From the NCBI GenBank assembly GCA_041661865.1, contig JBAZTO010000022.1:1-62394 (forward strand): a stretch of 62,394 bases of DNA, written 5' to 3'. The position numbers and the translations under genes were made by a program. Below, one piece after another: positions 51,939-60,747 of the stretch. Source of the stretch: JBAZTO01 sp041661865. Lineage in GTDB: Bacteria > Planctomycetota > Phycisphaerae > SM23-33. How positions within the stretch are numbered: the stretch's first letter is position 1; each line of letters starts with the position of its first letter. The notes under the pieces were generated by a model. That model was not told the DNA's origin. It did no database searches and was given only the letters and a program-made list of their open reading frames with translations.

Positions 51939-52506
51939 GGTCTCTCCTCCTGAAATCCAGGGACACAAGGCCCCTGGGGGTTCTGGCGCCTCCAAATCCT
52001 GCCAACCCCATGTGCCCCAGCCTTGAAGTGAGCATCTTCATGGCTGCTAAGCGCGGGCTCTTACAAAGGTTACAGGAAACAGGGCGTCCGTCGTATTCTG
52101 CGAACCGGCCGGTTCAGAAGGAGGAGGGGATCTGCTTCCGCGGAGGCGGAAGCGGCGGATACTCCTCCTGATCTGGGATCCTCATCGATCCACGGCACGT
52201 CTGTCACAACCACGGGGTAAGCACTCCCGCGGACTTGCCAAAACCGCTAGTTAAGGCAGGTTGCAAGCAAGCACTGGAAAGTATATCAAGTTTTGCTAAT
52301 ACGTCAAGAGGGAAAATATCCTTTTTCTGCCCACCCGATATGCCCATGCCCCACGCGGATCGATAAATTGCTGTCGGCATCCTTCTTTTTGTCGGCTGAC
52401 AGAAATTTGACTTTCCTCGCTGCCGGCGGATAGTCTGGCCCCTATCATGTCGTACATGTTCCCGGATTGACGGCTGCATCAAACCCTTCTGCCAAAGGAG
52501 AATCGC
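51939..52506. other. Gap with a strong double hairpin, no gene
   Basis: At 52119-52169 AGGAGGAG pairs with CTCCTCCT around an inner perfect stem GCTTCCGC-ggag-GCGGAAGC (52134-52153). There is no T-run, so it is not a standard terminator. The outer arm equals a Shine-Dalgarno sequence, but no start codon follows within 30 bases. The rest of the gap (AT-rich near 52280-52320) shows no gene. Confidence 0.6.
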
Positions 52507-52884
52507 ATGAGAAACTTTCCCATCCTGACGTTGGTTATATACTTGGCGTTGGTCGTGTTCATGGTTGCCGCCTTGTGGAAAGTCTTCGTCAAGGCCCGCC
52601 AGCCGGGTTGGGCGGCAATCATCCCGTTCTACAACCAGTACGTCATCCTTCAAATGGTCGGCAAACCGGGCTGGTGGTTGCTCCTGTTCTTCATCCCCGT
52701 AGTCAATCTCATTGTGGCGATTATTGTCAACCTTGCCCTGGCCGAGTCCTTCGGCAAGAGCGCTGGGTTTGGTATCGGGTTGACCTTCCTGTCGATCGTC
52801 TTCATACCGATCCTGGGCTTTGGCCCCGCCCAGTATCGCGGGCCCGTCAGCGTCCCTGCCGCCACTCCCCCAGCACAACAGTAA
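52507..52884 (+). CDS. Small DUF5684-like membrane protein
   Basis: 125 aa. Three hydrophobic segments (about 6-24, 52-74 and 88-104) and the signature K-A-R-Q-P-G-W-A-A-I-I-P-F-Y-N-Q-Y-V-I-L, G-K-P-G-W-W-L-L-L-F-F-I-P-V-V-N, F-G-K-S-A-G-F-G-I-G-L, L-G-F-G. This matches the DUF5684 family of short membrane proteins. Function unknown. AAAGGAG precedes the start. Confidence 0.75.
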   Translation: MRNFPILTLVIYLALVVFMVAALWKVFVKARQPGWAAIIPFYNQYVILQMVGKPGWWLLLFFIPVVNLIVAIIVNLALAESFGKSAGFGIGLTFLSIVFIPILGFGPAQYRGPVSVPAATPPAQQ

Positions 52885-53016
52885 CCACTGTCGTTCCAAT
52901 GTCCCGGCACACAATCACACGGGCGGGCCCGAAGGCTCGCCCGCGTTAGGTTGCGTCACTTCTATATCATCGTGGGTCCCAGCCGAAGGCGGCTGGGCCA
53001 CTCTTCTTCACCGGCC

Positions 53017-56000
53017 TCAGGGAACCGTGATCATCTTCAAGGCCGTCAGGAACGTCGTCTGGTTGCCCCGGGCGAGCAACTCGTCGGTCGCGTTGACATT
53101 CTTGTCCCGGTTGAAGTCATACGCATCGTTGATCGGTGCGTCCAGCGACGCATGCGGGTTGTTGCGGGCGCCCAACTGGTCGGTCGCATTGACCTGGGCG
53201 TTCAGCGCGCTGTCGCCGACCTCGCCGATGGCGTTGCCGAAGTAGAACACGTCCTCGGCGGCCAGGCCGGTGTTGGCGTTGGCCTTCACCGTCACCTGGA
53301 GCCACTGCTTCTGGATGGCGTTGTCAGCCCAGATGATCGTCACGCGATCGCTGTCGCCGACACCCGCGCCGCGGCGAATCGTCACGCTCTGGGGGGCCGG
53401 CGCTGTAGTCCAGGCGGCGGGAGTGGCTGAATTGCCGACCTTGAACACGAAGTCAGAGACGCCCGGATTGGGCACGGGGTAGCCCGGCGCGATGTCCACC
53501 ATGACGCCGTTGATGCCGCGGCTGTGGCTGGTGTAGTTGGCGAACGTCGCCGTCGAGCCCGGCAGCAGGGCTGACTTGTTGCTGGCGACGGCGGCATCGT
53601 CGTTGGCGTCGGCGCCGGCGTTGTTGAGATCCCAGGCGGAGTTGTTGTAGAAGATGGCCCGTCCGGCGATGGTGCTGGCAGCCGTCACCGTTCCGGTGAC
53701 CCGGAAGTTGAAGGGATTCTCATCGCTGTCAGTGGTGGCGAACGAGATGTCGCCGCTCTTGACGCCCGCAGTGGCTGTGTCCAGGCGAACCGTGAAGGTG
53801 TCGCTGGCCCCGGCGGCCAGGGAGGTGGACAGCCCTTCGGTCAGCGTGAAGCCCGTCGGAACAGTTACCGTGTCCAGCGTCAGGGCCGCCGTGCCGTCAT
53901 TTCGCACGGTGAAGGTCTGGCTGACGGCTGTGCCGCCCCGGGCCGCGCTGCCAAAGTCAGTCCAGTCCGAGGTGCTGGGGGTCGTATCGTTGTCGGAGAT
54001 CGAGACGGCGTTGCCCAGCACCGTCACCTCCGGAACCAGGGAACCGGGAGGTACGATGGAGTTGGGATCGACGCGGTACTGGAGATAAGCCTCCAGATTG
54101 GTGTAGCCGTCGCCGTCCAGGTCGCCATTGTTGTCGGCGACGGTGGGGGTGGTGCCATACCAGGTCTCCCAACTGTCGGGCATTCCGTCGCGGTCAGTGT
54201 CGGTCGGGGCCGTGCCGGCCGCCAGCGTCGGGTACTCGGGCACGGCGGTGATGAGGCCACCGTTACGGGCTCTCACGCTGGCGACCACATAGGTGTCACG
54301 GCTATCACGCGCTGGAAGGGTCGCCCCGGCGCCATCCAGCACGGCGTTGTAGGCCGTGTTGGCGTCGGTGGCGGTAATGGCGTTGGCCGTGGGAATCGCA
54401 AAGGCCGACGTCATGATCGTCCTGCCGCCCTTGAAGTTGTTGTCGGTCACGGCGATGCCGTTGTGGTTGGCGTCCTTATCGGTGTCGATCAGATTGCCGC
54501 TGTGATAGACATGGCAGGTGGCGCCGCTACTGCTGGTGTTCATTACGGTGTTGCAGTAGGAGGCGCTGCCGGTACTGGGACCGGCGATGGCGTAGTTGTT
54601 GATCCAATTGGTGTCGAGTTGCTCCGCGCCCACGCAGCCCCAGCAGCCCCAGTCGGTCGTGGTGCCCCAGTTGTAGGTCACGTTGTTGACATAGTCGAAC
54701 AGGAAGCCGATGGCGCCGTTCTGGGCGCCGGCACGCGGCATGCGCCCATCATGATGGGCATAAAGGTTATGGTGCCAGCTCATCCGGGAATTGTTGTTGG
54801 CGTTCTTCGGCGCAATCAACGAACCATAGCCGTGGTTGGCGTTGTTGATCCCTTCACTCATGATGCACCACTGAACCGTCAAGTTGGTGGACGTGTCACC
54901 GGCTGAGAGGCACTCATCGGTGGCCCACGAGGCCGAGCAGTGGTCGATGATCGTTTTGGTGCATCGCATGTCCAGGCTATCCGTTGCGCCAGCACCTATA
55001 TTGCCGACACGTATGCGGAGGTATCGCATGATCAGGTCATGAGTTCCGCCGCCGGGCCGCACCCTGAAGTCCCTCACGCAGAAGCCGCCGCTGTCGGTCG
55101 GAGCGGTCTGTCCGGCGATAGTAAGCCCCTGTGTCGAGGTAAGAGAAGGGTCGACCCAGAGCGTGCTCGCGAGGGTGACCGTGCCGCCAATGTCGAAGAC
55201 GATCGTCCTGCTGGCTCCGGAAAAGTAGCAGCCGTCGCGGAGCGAACCGCCGCCACTGTCATTGAGATTTGTCACATGGTAGACGGTCCCGCCTCGGCCG
55301 CCGACGGCGTAGGCGCCGTACCCCTCAGCCCCGGGGAAGGCCCGTAACTGCGCCTGCGAATCACTGGCCGCGGCGAACACGACGGCCGCCAGCAACGCCA
55401 ACGGCAGCACGTTCCGCGCCACCCGGCGACGACGGGCGGCCATGCCCGCCAATCCCAGCCCCAGCAGCGACAGCGTCGCCGGCTCGGGAACCGCCAAGAG
55501 GTCCGGCGCGGGTGCTGGCTTGCTCCAGCCCCAATTCCCCGCCAGCAGGGACAAGTCGCCCGTGCTCACCAGGCCATCGCCATTAAAGTCCCCCTCGGAC
55601 CAGGCCTTGCCCGTGCCGCCCCAACTGCCGGCCAGCAGGGACAAGTCGCCCGTGCTCACCAGGCCATCCAGGTTGGCATCGCCCGGATTGGTGGCAAACA
55701 AATGAATCGATCCGTCAGTAATGGTCGCCGCCGTGGGGGCAAAGTCCGTCGGCCCGTTGGCCGTTGTTCCCATCGCCAGATCCCAGGCCGCGCCATCAAC
55801 GGTGTAGCCGGTGGTGTCGACGACCAAGGTCACCAGCAAGCCATTGGCCGTGACCGTGCCGCTTGTGGTCGTAATGCTGTACATCGCCAACTGCGGCAGG
55901 GAACCAAGGTCCACCTGCCCGGTGTTGTTGCCCGCGAAGATCGTTCCCGTCGCCAGGTCCACGGAGGTGATCGCCGGGCCATCCACGCCGCCCAGGCCCG

Positions 56001-56202
56001 AGCCCCCGCCGCCAATGGCGACGTTCAGATTGCAGCCCCCGACGCTGTCGGAGGCATTGGTTGACACAGAAACCGTGATCTTCTGACCAGCCCTGTCGGG
56101 CAGCAGTCTGCGGCTGCCCACATCAATAGTAATGCTTGCCATCGCCGTCGCGCCCGTCAGCAGCAACGCCACGAGAGCCAGGATCATTGCCCGTGTTTGC
56201 AT
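53017..56202 (-). CDS. Giant secreted pectate-lyase protein with an internal PEP-CTERM tail
   Basis: About 1061 aa. I choose the ATG at 56202, with GGAAGGG seven bases upstream, the same layout as its divergent neighbour; the ATG at 56208 has only one base. Order: signal peptide 1-22; cohesin-like domain about 25-165; two dockerin-like repeats (G-D-A-N-L-D-G-L-V-S and G-D-F-N-G-D-G-L-V-S) 172-225; a full PEP-CTERM tail (V-P-E-P-A-T-L-S-L-L-G-L) 238-260; a second signal-like segment (N-V-L-P-L-A-L-L-A-A-V-V-F-A) 264-284; a PL1 pectate-lyase-like beta-helix about 285-650 (F-P-G-A-E-G-Y-G, I-I-D-H-C-S-A-S-W); a dockerin-like stretch; an Ig-like domain (T-F-T-V-R-N-D-G-T); and a final dockerin-like end. 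It looks like two secreted proteins fused. Confidence 0.8.
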   Translation of the reverse strand: MQTRAMILALVALLLTGATAMASITIDVGSRRLLPDRAGQKITVSVSTNASDSVGGCNLNVAIGGGGSGLGGVDGPAITSVDLATGTIFAGNNTGQVDLGSLPQLAMYSITTTSGTVTANGLLVTLVVDTTGYTVDGAAWDLAMGTTANGPTDFAPTAATITDGSIHLFATNPGDANLDGLVSTGDLSLLAGSWGGTGKAWSEGDFNGDGLVSTGDLSLLAGNWGWSKPAPAPDLLAVPEPATLSLLGLGLAGMAARRRRVARNVLPLALLAAVVFAAASDSQAQLRAFPGAEGYGAYAVGGRGGTVYHVTNLNDSGGGSLRDGCYFSGASRTIVFDIGGTVTLASTLWVDPSLTSTQGLTIAGQTAPTDSGGFCVRDFRVRPGGGTHDLIMRYLRIRVGNIGAGATDSLDMRCTKTIIDHCSASWATDECLSAGDTSTNLTVQWCIMSEGINNANHGYGSLIAPKNANNNSRMSWHHNLYAHHDGRMPRAGAQNGAIGFLFDYVNNVTYNWGTTTDWGCWGCVGAEQLDTNWINNYAIAGPSTGSASYCNTVMNTSSSGATCHVYHSGNLIDTDKDANHNGIAVTDNNFKGGRTIMTSAFAIPTANAITATDANTAYNAVLDGAGATLPARDSRDTYVVASVRARNGGLITAVPEYPTLAAGTAPTDTDRDGMPDSWETWYGTTPTVADNNGDLDGDGYTNLEAYLQYRVDPNSIVPPGSLVPEVTVLGNAVSISDNDTTPSTSDWTDFGSAARGGTAVSQTFTVRNDGTAALTLDTVTVPTGFTLTEGLSTSLAAGASDTFTVRLDTATAGVKSGDISFATTDSDENPFNFRVTGTVTAASTIAGRAIFYNNSAWDLNNAGADANDDAAVASNKSALLPGSTATFANYTSHSRGINGVMVDIAPGYPVPNPGVSDFVFKVGNSATPAAWTTAPAPQSVTIRRGAGVGDSDRVTIIWADNAIQKQWLQVTVKANANTGLAAEDVFYFGNAIGEVGDSALNAQVNATDQLGARNNPHASLDAPINDAYDFNRDKNVNATDELLARGNQTTFLTALKMITVP

Positions 56203-56296
56203 GTTCATTCCCTTCCAGGTAAAACGCCCTCAAGAAACGCACCACAAGCCCGAACGCGAAGGCCGATGGGCAACATCATAGGACGAAACAGGGCAG

Positions 56297-56362
56297 GACT
56301 CCTTTGGAATCTCGGCCGGGGCGGCCTGAAGGCAGGCGCGAATAAGCGAGAAATACATTCAC
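56297..56362 (-). ncRNA. Conserved structured 5' leader block, lyase gene
   Basis: Read on the minus strand, this 66-base block matches 56859-56923 on the plus strand at about 83% (11 differences, one indel). The element G-T-G-A-A-T-G...T-A-T-T-C-G-C can form a seven-pair stem using wobble pairs where the other copy has perfect pairs; a GGCC...GGCC hairpin follows. It lies in the leader about 95-160 bases before the lyase start. Confidence 0.55.
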
Positions 56363-56406
56363 GCTTTTTACCTCTGCCACTTCCTACGGAAATCACAACA
56401 AGCCTC

Positions 56407-56434
56407 ATTATATTCGATTTTCGCTTTCTGACAA
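56407..56434 (-). promoter_or_regulatory. Promoter of the pectate-lyase gene
   Basis: On the minus strand TTGTCA (56429-56434) and TATAAT (56407-56412) are 16 bases apart. The transcript would start near 56400, giving a leader of about 195 bases to the ATG at 56202. Confidence 0.65.
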
Positions 56435-56778
56435 TAAAAAACCCGCTAATTGCGTATACGGTCTCGGTAGTTTCATGGCTTTGCGTAGCACTACGGAATA
56501 TTTCCCGCGAGGCGATAATGAGAATAAATCCCTGTTTGGACTGGACAAAACTGGAAGCAGAACAGGATTTTAAGGCAGTTACAGTTCCGTATATTGCAAC
56601 TTTCGGCCCTCACAGGCCTACACTGTGCGGATTGGATTTTTCTAACACGCTTTAATTAATGGTGTTAAGAAAATTACTCTGCTTAAAAAGAAGCCAGCTG
56701 CCTCATCGGCACATCTATTTTTCTAAGCCGATGCCTGCAACAACGTCAGATAATTGCCGGCAAATCACCTTTTCACTC

Positions 56779-56806
56779 TTGCAATAAAACGGGAATCTGT
56801 TATAAT
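56779..56806 (+). promoter_or_regulatory. Promoter of the SUMF1-like PEP-CTERM gene
   Basis: TTGCAA (56779-56784) and TATAAT (56801-56806) are 16 bases apart, the same spacing as the divergent partner promoter. The leader would be about 205 bases. The 370 bases between the two promoters are AT-rich and hold no gene. Confidence 0.65.
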
Positions 56807-56858
56807 CACGGGCGCTTCGATGTCCGCGTTGTGGAAGCAGCGGAACCAACATCGAGAG

Positions 56859-56923
56859 GCGAATGCGTTTCTCGCTCATTCGCACCTGCCTCTAGGCCGC
56901 CCGGCCGAGTTTCCAAACAAGTC
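56859..56923 (+). ncRNA. Conserved structured 5' leader block, SUMF1-like gene
   Basis: Partner of 56297-56362. GCGAATG (56859-56865) pairs perfectly with CATTCGC (56877-56883) around an 11-base loop, GGCCGCCCGGCC follows (56896-56907), and farther on GCCTGG-tgcgtt-GCCAGGC (about 56965-56985) adds another stem before the GGAAGGG site. Both copies end in a GGAAGGG + 7 + ATG start site. Confidence 0.55.
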
Positions 56924-57017
56924 TTTTATCGCAAGGCGTGCGTTGCGCATTGCTTATTTTCGGCCTGGTGCGTTGCCAGGCGGGCCTCAAGAGAGCAATT
57001 TAAGGAAGGGAAAAAAC

Positions 57018-58073
57018 ATGCGAGCAAGAAAGTTGAGTTTGGTTGCCGTTGCGGCGCTGCTGCTGGCCAGCACGCTGGCGATGGCAGGGACTATCCACGC
57101 ACCTTGGCCAAGCGATTGGAACAATGTGTCGGACCCGAACATGTGGTGCATGGTGGGTGACGTGGGCAACGTGGCCTACACAGGCGACCCCAACGTGCCA
57201 GGTGGCTCTGTGGGCTCGGTGGCCTACGAGTACAAGATCGGCAAGTTCGAGGTGACGGCCGGGGCGTACACGGCGTTCCTCAACGCGGTGGCCGCCACGG
57301 ACACCTACGGCCTGTACAACACGGCCATGGGCACCGACGGCAACAAGTGCAACATCACGCGGAGCGGCTCAGACGGCAGCTACACCTATACCGCGGGATC
57401 CGCCAACAAGCCGGTGAACTTCGTTGGCTGGCGGGACGCGGTGCGGTACGTCAACTGGCTGACCAATGGCCAACTGACGGGCGCGCAGGACGCGAACACC
57501 ACCGAGACCGGCTCGTACAACCTCGTTGGTCTGACGGATGAAGCGGGCTGGATGGCCGTGACCCGTATCGCCGAAGGCGACCGCGTGGCAGGCAAGAGCT
57601 ACTTCTTCATCCCCAACGAGAATGAGTTCGTCAAGGCGGCACACTACGACAAGAACAAGTCCGGCGGCGCAGGGTACTATATGTATGAAACACTCAGCGA
57701 CAGCGTCCCAGGCGTCACCCAGGACGGCGGCGGAACAAACGTCGCGAACTTCAAGCTCAGCACCACCGTTCCCATTACCGTGGTAGGCGAGTTTGAGAGC
57801 GCTGTCGGCCCCTATGGTACATTCGATATGGGCGGCAATGTCAGGGAGTGGACCGAAGGCATCAACATCTTCAATGGTCCGCCGCCGAGCCGCGCCCTGC
57901 GTGGCGGCGGGTTCTCTGAAGGCGAAACCAGCCTTCGCATAACGAAGCGTGACGGCAAGCCCACGACGTGGGAAGAGAGCAAGTCCGGCTTCCGTATCGT
58001 CGAGATTCCCGAACCGGCGACGATGAGCCTGTTGGTTCTCGGCGGCCTGGCCATGCTGAGGCGCCGGAAATAA
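57018..58073 (+). CDS. PEP-CTERM protein with SUMF1/formylglycine-enzyme-like domain
   Basis: 351 aa from the ATG at 57018; the longer frame upstream is the leader. Signal peptide 1-22 (cut after LAMAG), a SUMF1-like domain about 60-325 (Y-E-Y-K-I-G-K-F-E-V-T-A-G-A-Y, N-F-V-G-W-R-D-A-V-R-Y-V-N-W-L, F-I-P-N-E-N-E-F-V-K-A-A-H-Y, M-G-G-N-V-R-E-W-T-E-G, R-A-L-R-G-G-G-F, S-G-F-R-I-V), and the tail I-P-E-P-A-T-M-S-L-L-V-L-G-G-L-A-M-L-R-R-R-K. Formylglycine enzymes use two cysteines near the C-terminal side; these are not visible, so it is probably a non-catalytic relative that binds other molecules. Confidence 0.83.
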   Translation: MRARKLSLVAVAALLLASTLAMAGTIHAPWPSDWNNVSDPNMWCMVGDVGNVAYTGDPNVPGGSVGSVAYEYKIGKFEVTAGAYTAFLNAVAATDTYGLYNTAMGTDGNKCNITRSGSDGSYTYTAGSANKPVNFVGWRDAVRYVNWLTNGQLTGAQDANTTETGSYNLVGLTDEAGWMAVTRIAEGDRVAGKSYFFIPNENEFVKAAHYDKNKSGGAGYYMYETLSDSVPGVTQDGGGTNVANFKLSTTVPITVVGEFESAVGPYGTFDMGGNVREWTEGINIFNGPPPSRALRGGGFSEGETSLRITKRDGKPTTWEESKSGFRIVEIPEPATMSLLVLGGLAMLRRRK

Positions 58074-58097
58074 GTACCTGTCAGTAATTGCTCCACG

Positions 58098-58133
58098 AAA
58101 ACAGGCCTCGGGCTTTGGGCTCGGGGCCTGTTT
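58098..58133 (+). terminator. Hairpin terminator after the SUMF1-like gene
   Basis: AAACAGGCC (58099-58107) pairs exactly with GGCCTGTTT (58125-58133) 25 bases after the stop codon. The T-run is short (TTT then CAATT), so it is a moderate terminator. Confidence 0.65.
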
Positions 58134-58237
58134 CAATTGGTGTCCGATGATCTCTCGGCCGAAGAAGCAACAATCACAGAGATCATGAAGGACACGAAGA
58201 TCACAGAGAAGGACTTTGTAAGAACGCGCATGAAACC

Positions 58238-58287
58238 GTAGCATGGGCGTCTCGCCCGTGCTACTTGGTTTTGAGGCAGCTTCTTTG
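58238..58287. repeat. Short member of the hairpin repeat family with tail
   Basis: GTAGCATGGGCGTCTCGCCC then GTGCTAC (58238-58264) is one palindrome, followed by TTGGTTTTGAGGCAGCTTCT (58265-58284), the same tail as at 14524-14543. It lies between the terminator and the GH36 gene. The stretch 58173-58216 just before it is a CACAGAG-type low-complexity patch. Confidence 0.75.
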
Positions 58288-58382
58288 TACTATGACGCTT
58301 CGAAAACAAGCGTCTGAAGCCCGTAGGGCTGGTCGTGACAGAGTTCCTGGAAGGCCGCACGGCGGCGCGAAGGAGAAGCGGG

Positions 58383-60695
58383 ATGGATCGTGGTGTGCGT
58401 TTCAGTTATGCCCAGGCCTCGCTCGATGCAACGAGCCAAATCGAAATCTATCCCGGCAGCGATGACCTCACAGCCGTCCTGGCCGATTGGACGTTCGCCG
58501 AGCCGACGACCTCGCACCGCCAGGTGCCCGGACTGGGCGATGGCACGGTGACCATCGAGACGGCGCGGCAGGGAGAACTCGTGCTGACGCGCGAGATTTT
58601 CGCCCCGCAATCCATCCCTTCGATGCGCGCGGTGCGGCTGATCCTGGGCAATGAATCAGCCCAGCCGGTCTCGCTGGTCGCACTGGCGCCGCTTGTGATC
58701 GGTGGCGCCGGCCTGAAGCTCGGCGCCAGCCGGGCAGGAGAATGGGCCTATCTGCGTGCTCCCCGCGGCAAAGGGGACCAGCCCGCGTGCATCCTGCTGG
58801 GCAGCGCGGGGCCGGGTGTCTGGGACGCCGCCAAGGGCGAGAAGGATTCCGGCGGGGTCAAGCGGTCAAGACTCGAAGTGCTCCCGCCGCCGCGGCGGTT
58901 CGTCAGTTCCGAGCTCACCGCCCTGCGCAGCGGGCAGGCCAGCGTGGTGCTGGGCGTCCTGCCGGTGGACCAGCAACTCATCCAGAGCGTGCTGGAGATC
59001 AGCGAGGACCGCCAGGACCTGGCGCTGCTGAAGGTGGAGATGCTGGGCGACGGGCAGTGGGTGGAGCCGGCCGGGCAGCTCGTCGGCCAATGGGTGCTGG
59101 TGGACTTCGACCCCGACACCTTTGCAGCCATTGACCGTTACACCACGGCGCTGAAGGCAGTACACCGGCCTGTCGTCGAGAAGCGGCTCGTGCCGCACCG
59201 CCCAACGGTCTGGTGCAGTTGGTACTACTACGGGGAGGGCGTGACACAGGCGGAGATGGAAGCCAATCTGGCGACTTTGGAGCGGCGGCCTTTGCCGGTG
59301 GATGTCCTCCAGATCGACGACAGTTGGGAGACGCGGTGGGGCGAATGGTATCCCAACGAGGATTGGCCTGATCTCAAGCGCGTCACGCGCCGCATGAAGA
59401 AGCTCGGCTACGTCCCGGGCATCTGGACCACGCCCGCCCTGGGCGAGCAGCGGGGCCGCCTGCGCCACCGCTACCCGCACTGGCTGCTGAAGCTGCGCGA
59501 CGGCACGCCGGCGCGGTTCGTCATGGGCGGCAACAACTTCATCCTCGACCCGACGCACCCGGAGGTCCAGGAGTTCCTCGAAACCCTCTATCACCGCCTG
59601 GCTGACGAGTATGGCTTCCGCTACTTCAAGGTCGACTTCCTGCGGTGCGTGTCGGTGCCCGGGGCCTGTTACCACGACCGGACCAAGAACCGCGCCCAGG
59701 CCTTTCGCATGGCCGTCGAGGCGATCCGTCGCGGCATCGGGCCCGAGAGTTACCTCGATATCTGTGGCGGACTTTTCGGCCCCAGCATCGGCCTGGCCGA
59801 TGCCCAGCGGACTGGCTCGGACGTCCATAGCTTCTGGCTCGAGCCTCCACCCGGCGAAGAGGCCGACGGCTATGGCCCCTTCACGATCAAGCAGAATACG
59901 CTGCGGTTCTGGATGAACGATCTGTGGGACAATGACCCCGACGCGCTGATGGTCCGACGTCGCAGCGAGGCCTACCGCGGCGAAAAACTCTCCTTGGGCC
60001 TCCTGAACGACATCGAAGCGATGACCTCCACGCTCAACCAGTACCTCGGCGGCGGGATGGTCTGCTTTACGGAGAATCTCACGGAGGTGGAGGACGACCG
60101 GCTGATGCTGCTGCGGCACTGCTCGCCGTCGATCGGCTCGGCGGCCAGGCCGCGGGACTGCTTCGAGGGCAGGCGATTCCCGGCGATCTTCGACACCGCC
60201 GTCCAGCCGCGTGCGGCGGGGCTGGAGCCCTGGCACACCGTCAGCGTCATCAACTGGCACAGCCAGCCGCGGACATTCCGCCTGAAGCTTGGCCGCGAGA
60301 TCCTGGGCGATTTCGCCGAGTCCGCCGGGCAATTCCGCCTCAGCGCGTTCCAGGGCAAGTGGACGCGCGTGGTTGAGGCCGGCGCGGAGGTTGAAATCGG
60401 CCCCATTCCGCCTCATGGCTGCGAGGTCATCCGGGTCGCGGCACATCGAGCGGGCAAGGCGGCACTGGTGCGCACCGACGGCCACTTCTCGATGGGCGGC
60501 AGGGAGATCGTCACGTGGCGCGGGGGCAAGGAGGCGATCAGGATTGTCCTGGACTGGCGCTGGCCGGTGGGGCTGGAACTGGTGGTCGCCCCGCCGGCAG
60601 GAAAGGCCTTCGCCGAGGCCGGTCCCGACGGCTTTAGAACCGTCACGATCGCCCCCGGCGGAAAAAAGCAAGCCGTGGAGCTGCGGTACGTTTGA
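58383..60695 (+). CDS. Glycoside hydrolase, GH36/alpha-galactosidase-like
   Basis: 770 aa from the ATG at 58383 with AGGAGA six bases upstream. A beta-sandwich N-terminal part (about 1-270) precedes a TIM barrel (W-C-S-W-Y-Y-Y-G-E-G, L-Q-I-D-D-S-W-E, P-G-I-W-T-T-P, and Y-F-K-V-D-F-L near 430, with the probable nucleophile Asp). W-M-N-D-L-W-D and S-D-V-H-S-F-W follow. This is the melibiase/GH36-27 clan-D pattern. No signal peptide, so it is likely cytosolic. The substrate is probably an alpha-galactoside or another alpha-glycoside; raffinose-synthase-like relatives exist. Confidence 0.83.
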   Translation: MDRGVRFSYAQASLDATSQIEIYPGSDDLTAVLADWTFAEPTTSHRQVPGLGDGTVTIETARQGELVLTREIFAPQSIPSMRAVRLILGNESAQPVSLVALAPLVIGGAGLKLGASRAGEWAYLRAPRGKGDQPACILLGSAGPGVWDAAKGEKDSGGVKRSRLEVLPPPRRFVSSELTALRSGQASVVLGVLPVDQQLIQSVLEISEDRQDLALLKVEMLGDGQWVEPAGQLVGQWVLVDFDPDTFAAIDRYTTALKAVHRPVVEKRLVPHRPTVWCSWYYYGEGVTQAEMEANLATLERRPLPVDVLQIDDSWETRWGEWYPNEDWPDLKRVTRRMKKLGYVPGIWTTPALGEQRGRLRHRYPHWLLKLRDGTPARFVMGGNNFILDPTHPEVQEFLETLYHRLADEYGFRYFKVDFLRCVSVPGACYHDRTKNRAQAFRMAVEAIRRGIGPESYLDICGGLFGPSIGLADAQRTGSDVHSFWLEPPPGEEADGYGPFTIKQNTLRFWMNDLWDNDPDALMVRRRSEAYRGEKLSLGLLNDIEAMTSTLNQYLGGGMVCFTENLTEVEDDRLMLLRHCSPSIGSAARPRDCFEGRRFPAIFDTAVQPRAAGLEPWHTVSVINWHSQPRTFRLKLGREILGDFAESAGQFRLSAFQGKWTRVVEAGAEVEIGPIPPHGCEVIRVAAHRAGKAALVRTDGHFSMGGREIVTWRGGKEAIRIVLDWRWPVGLELVVAPPAGKAFAEAGPDGFRTVTIAPGGKKQAVELRYV

Positions 60696-60747
60696 CATAA
60701 GCACGGATGAGACTATTGGCCAAGCAGCCAAGGTGAGGAAAACAACA

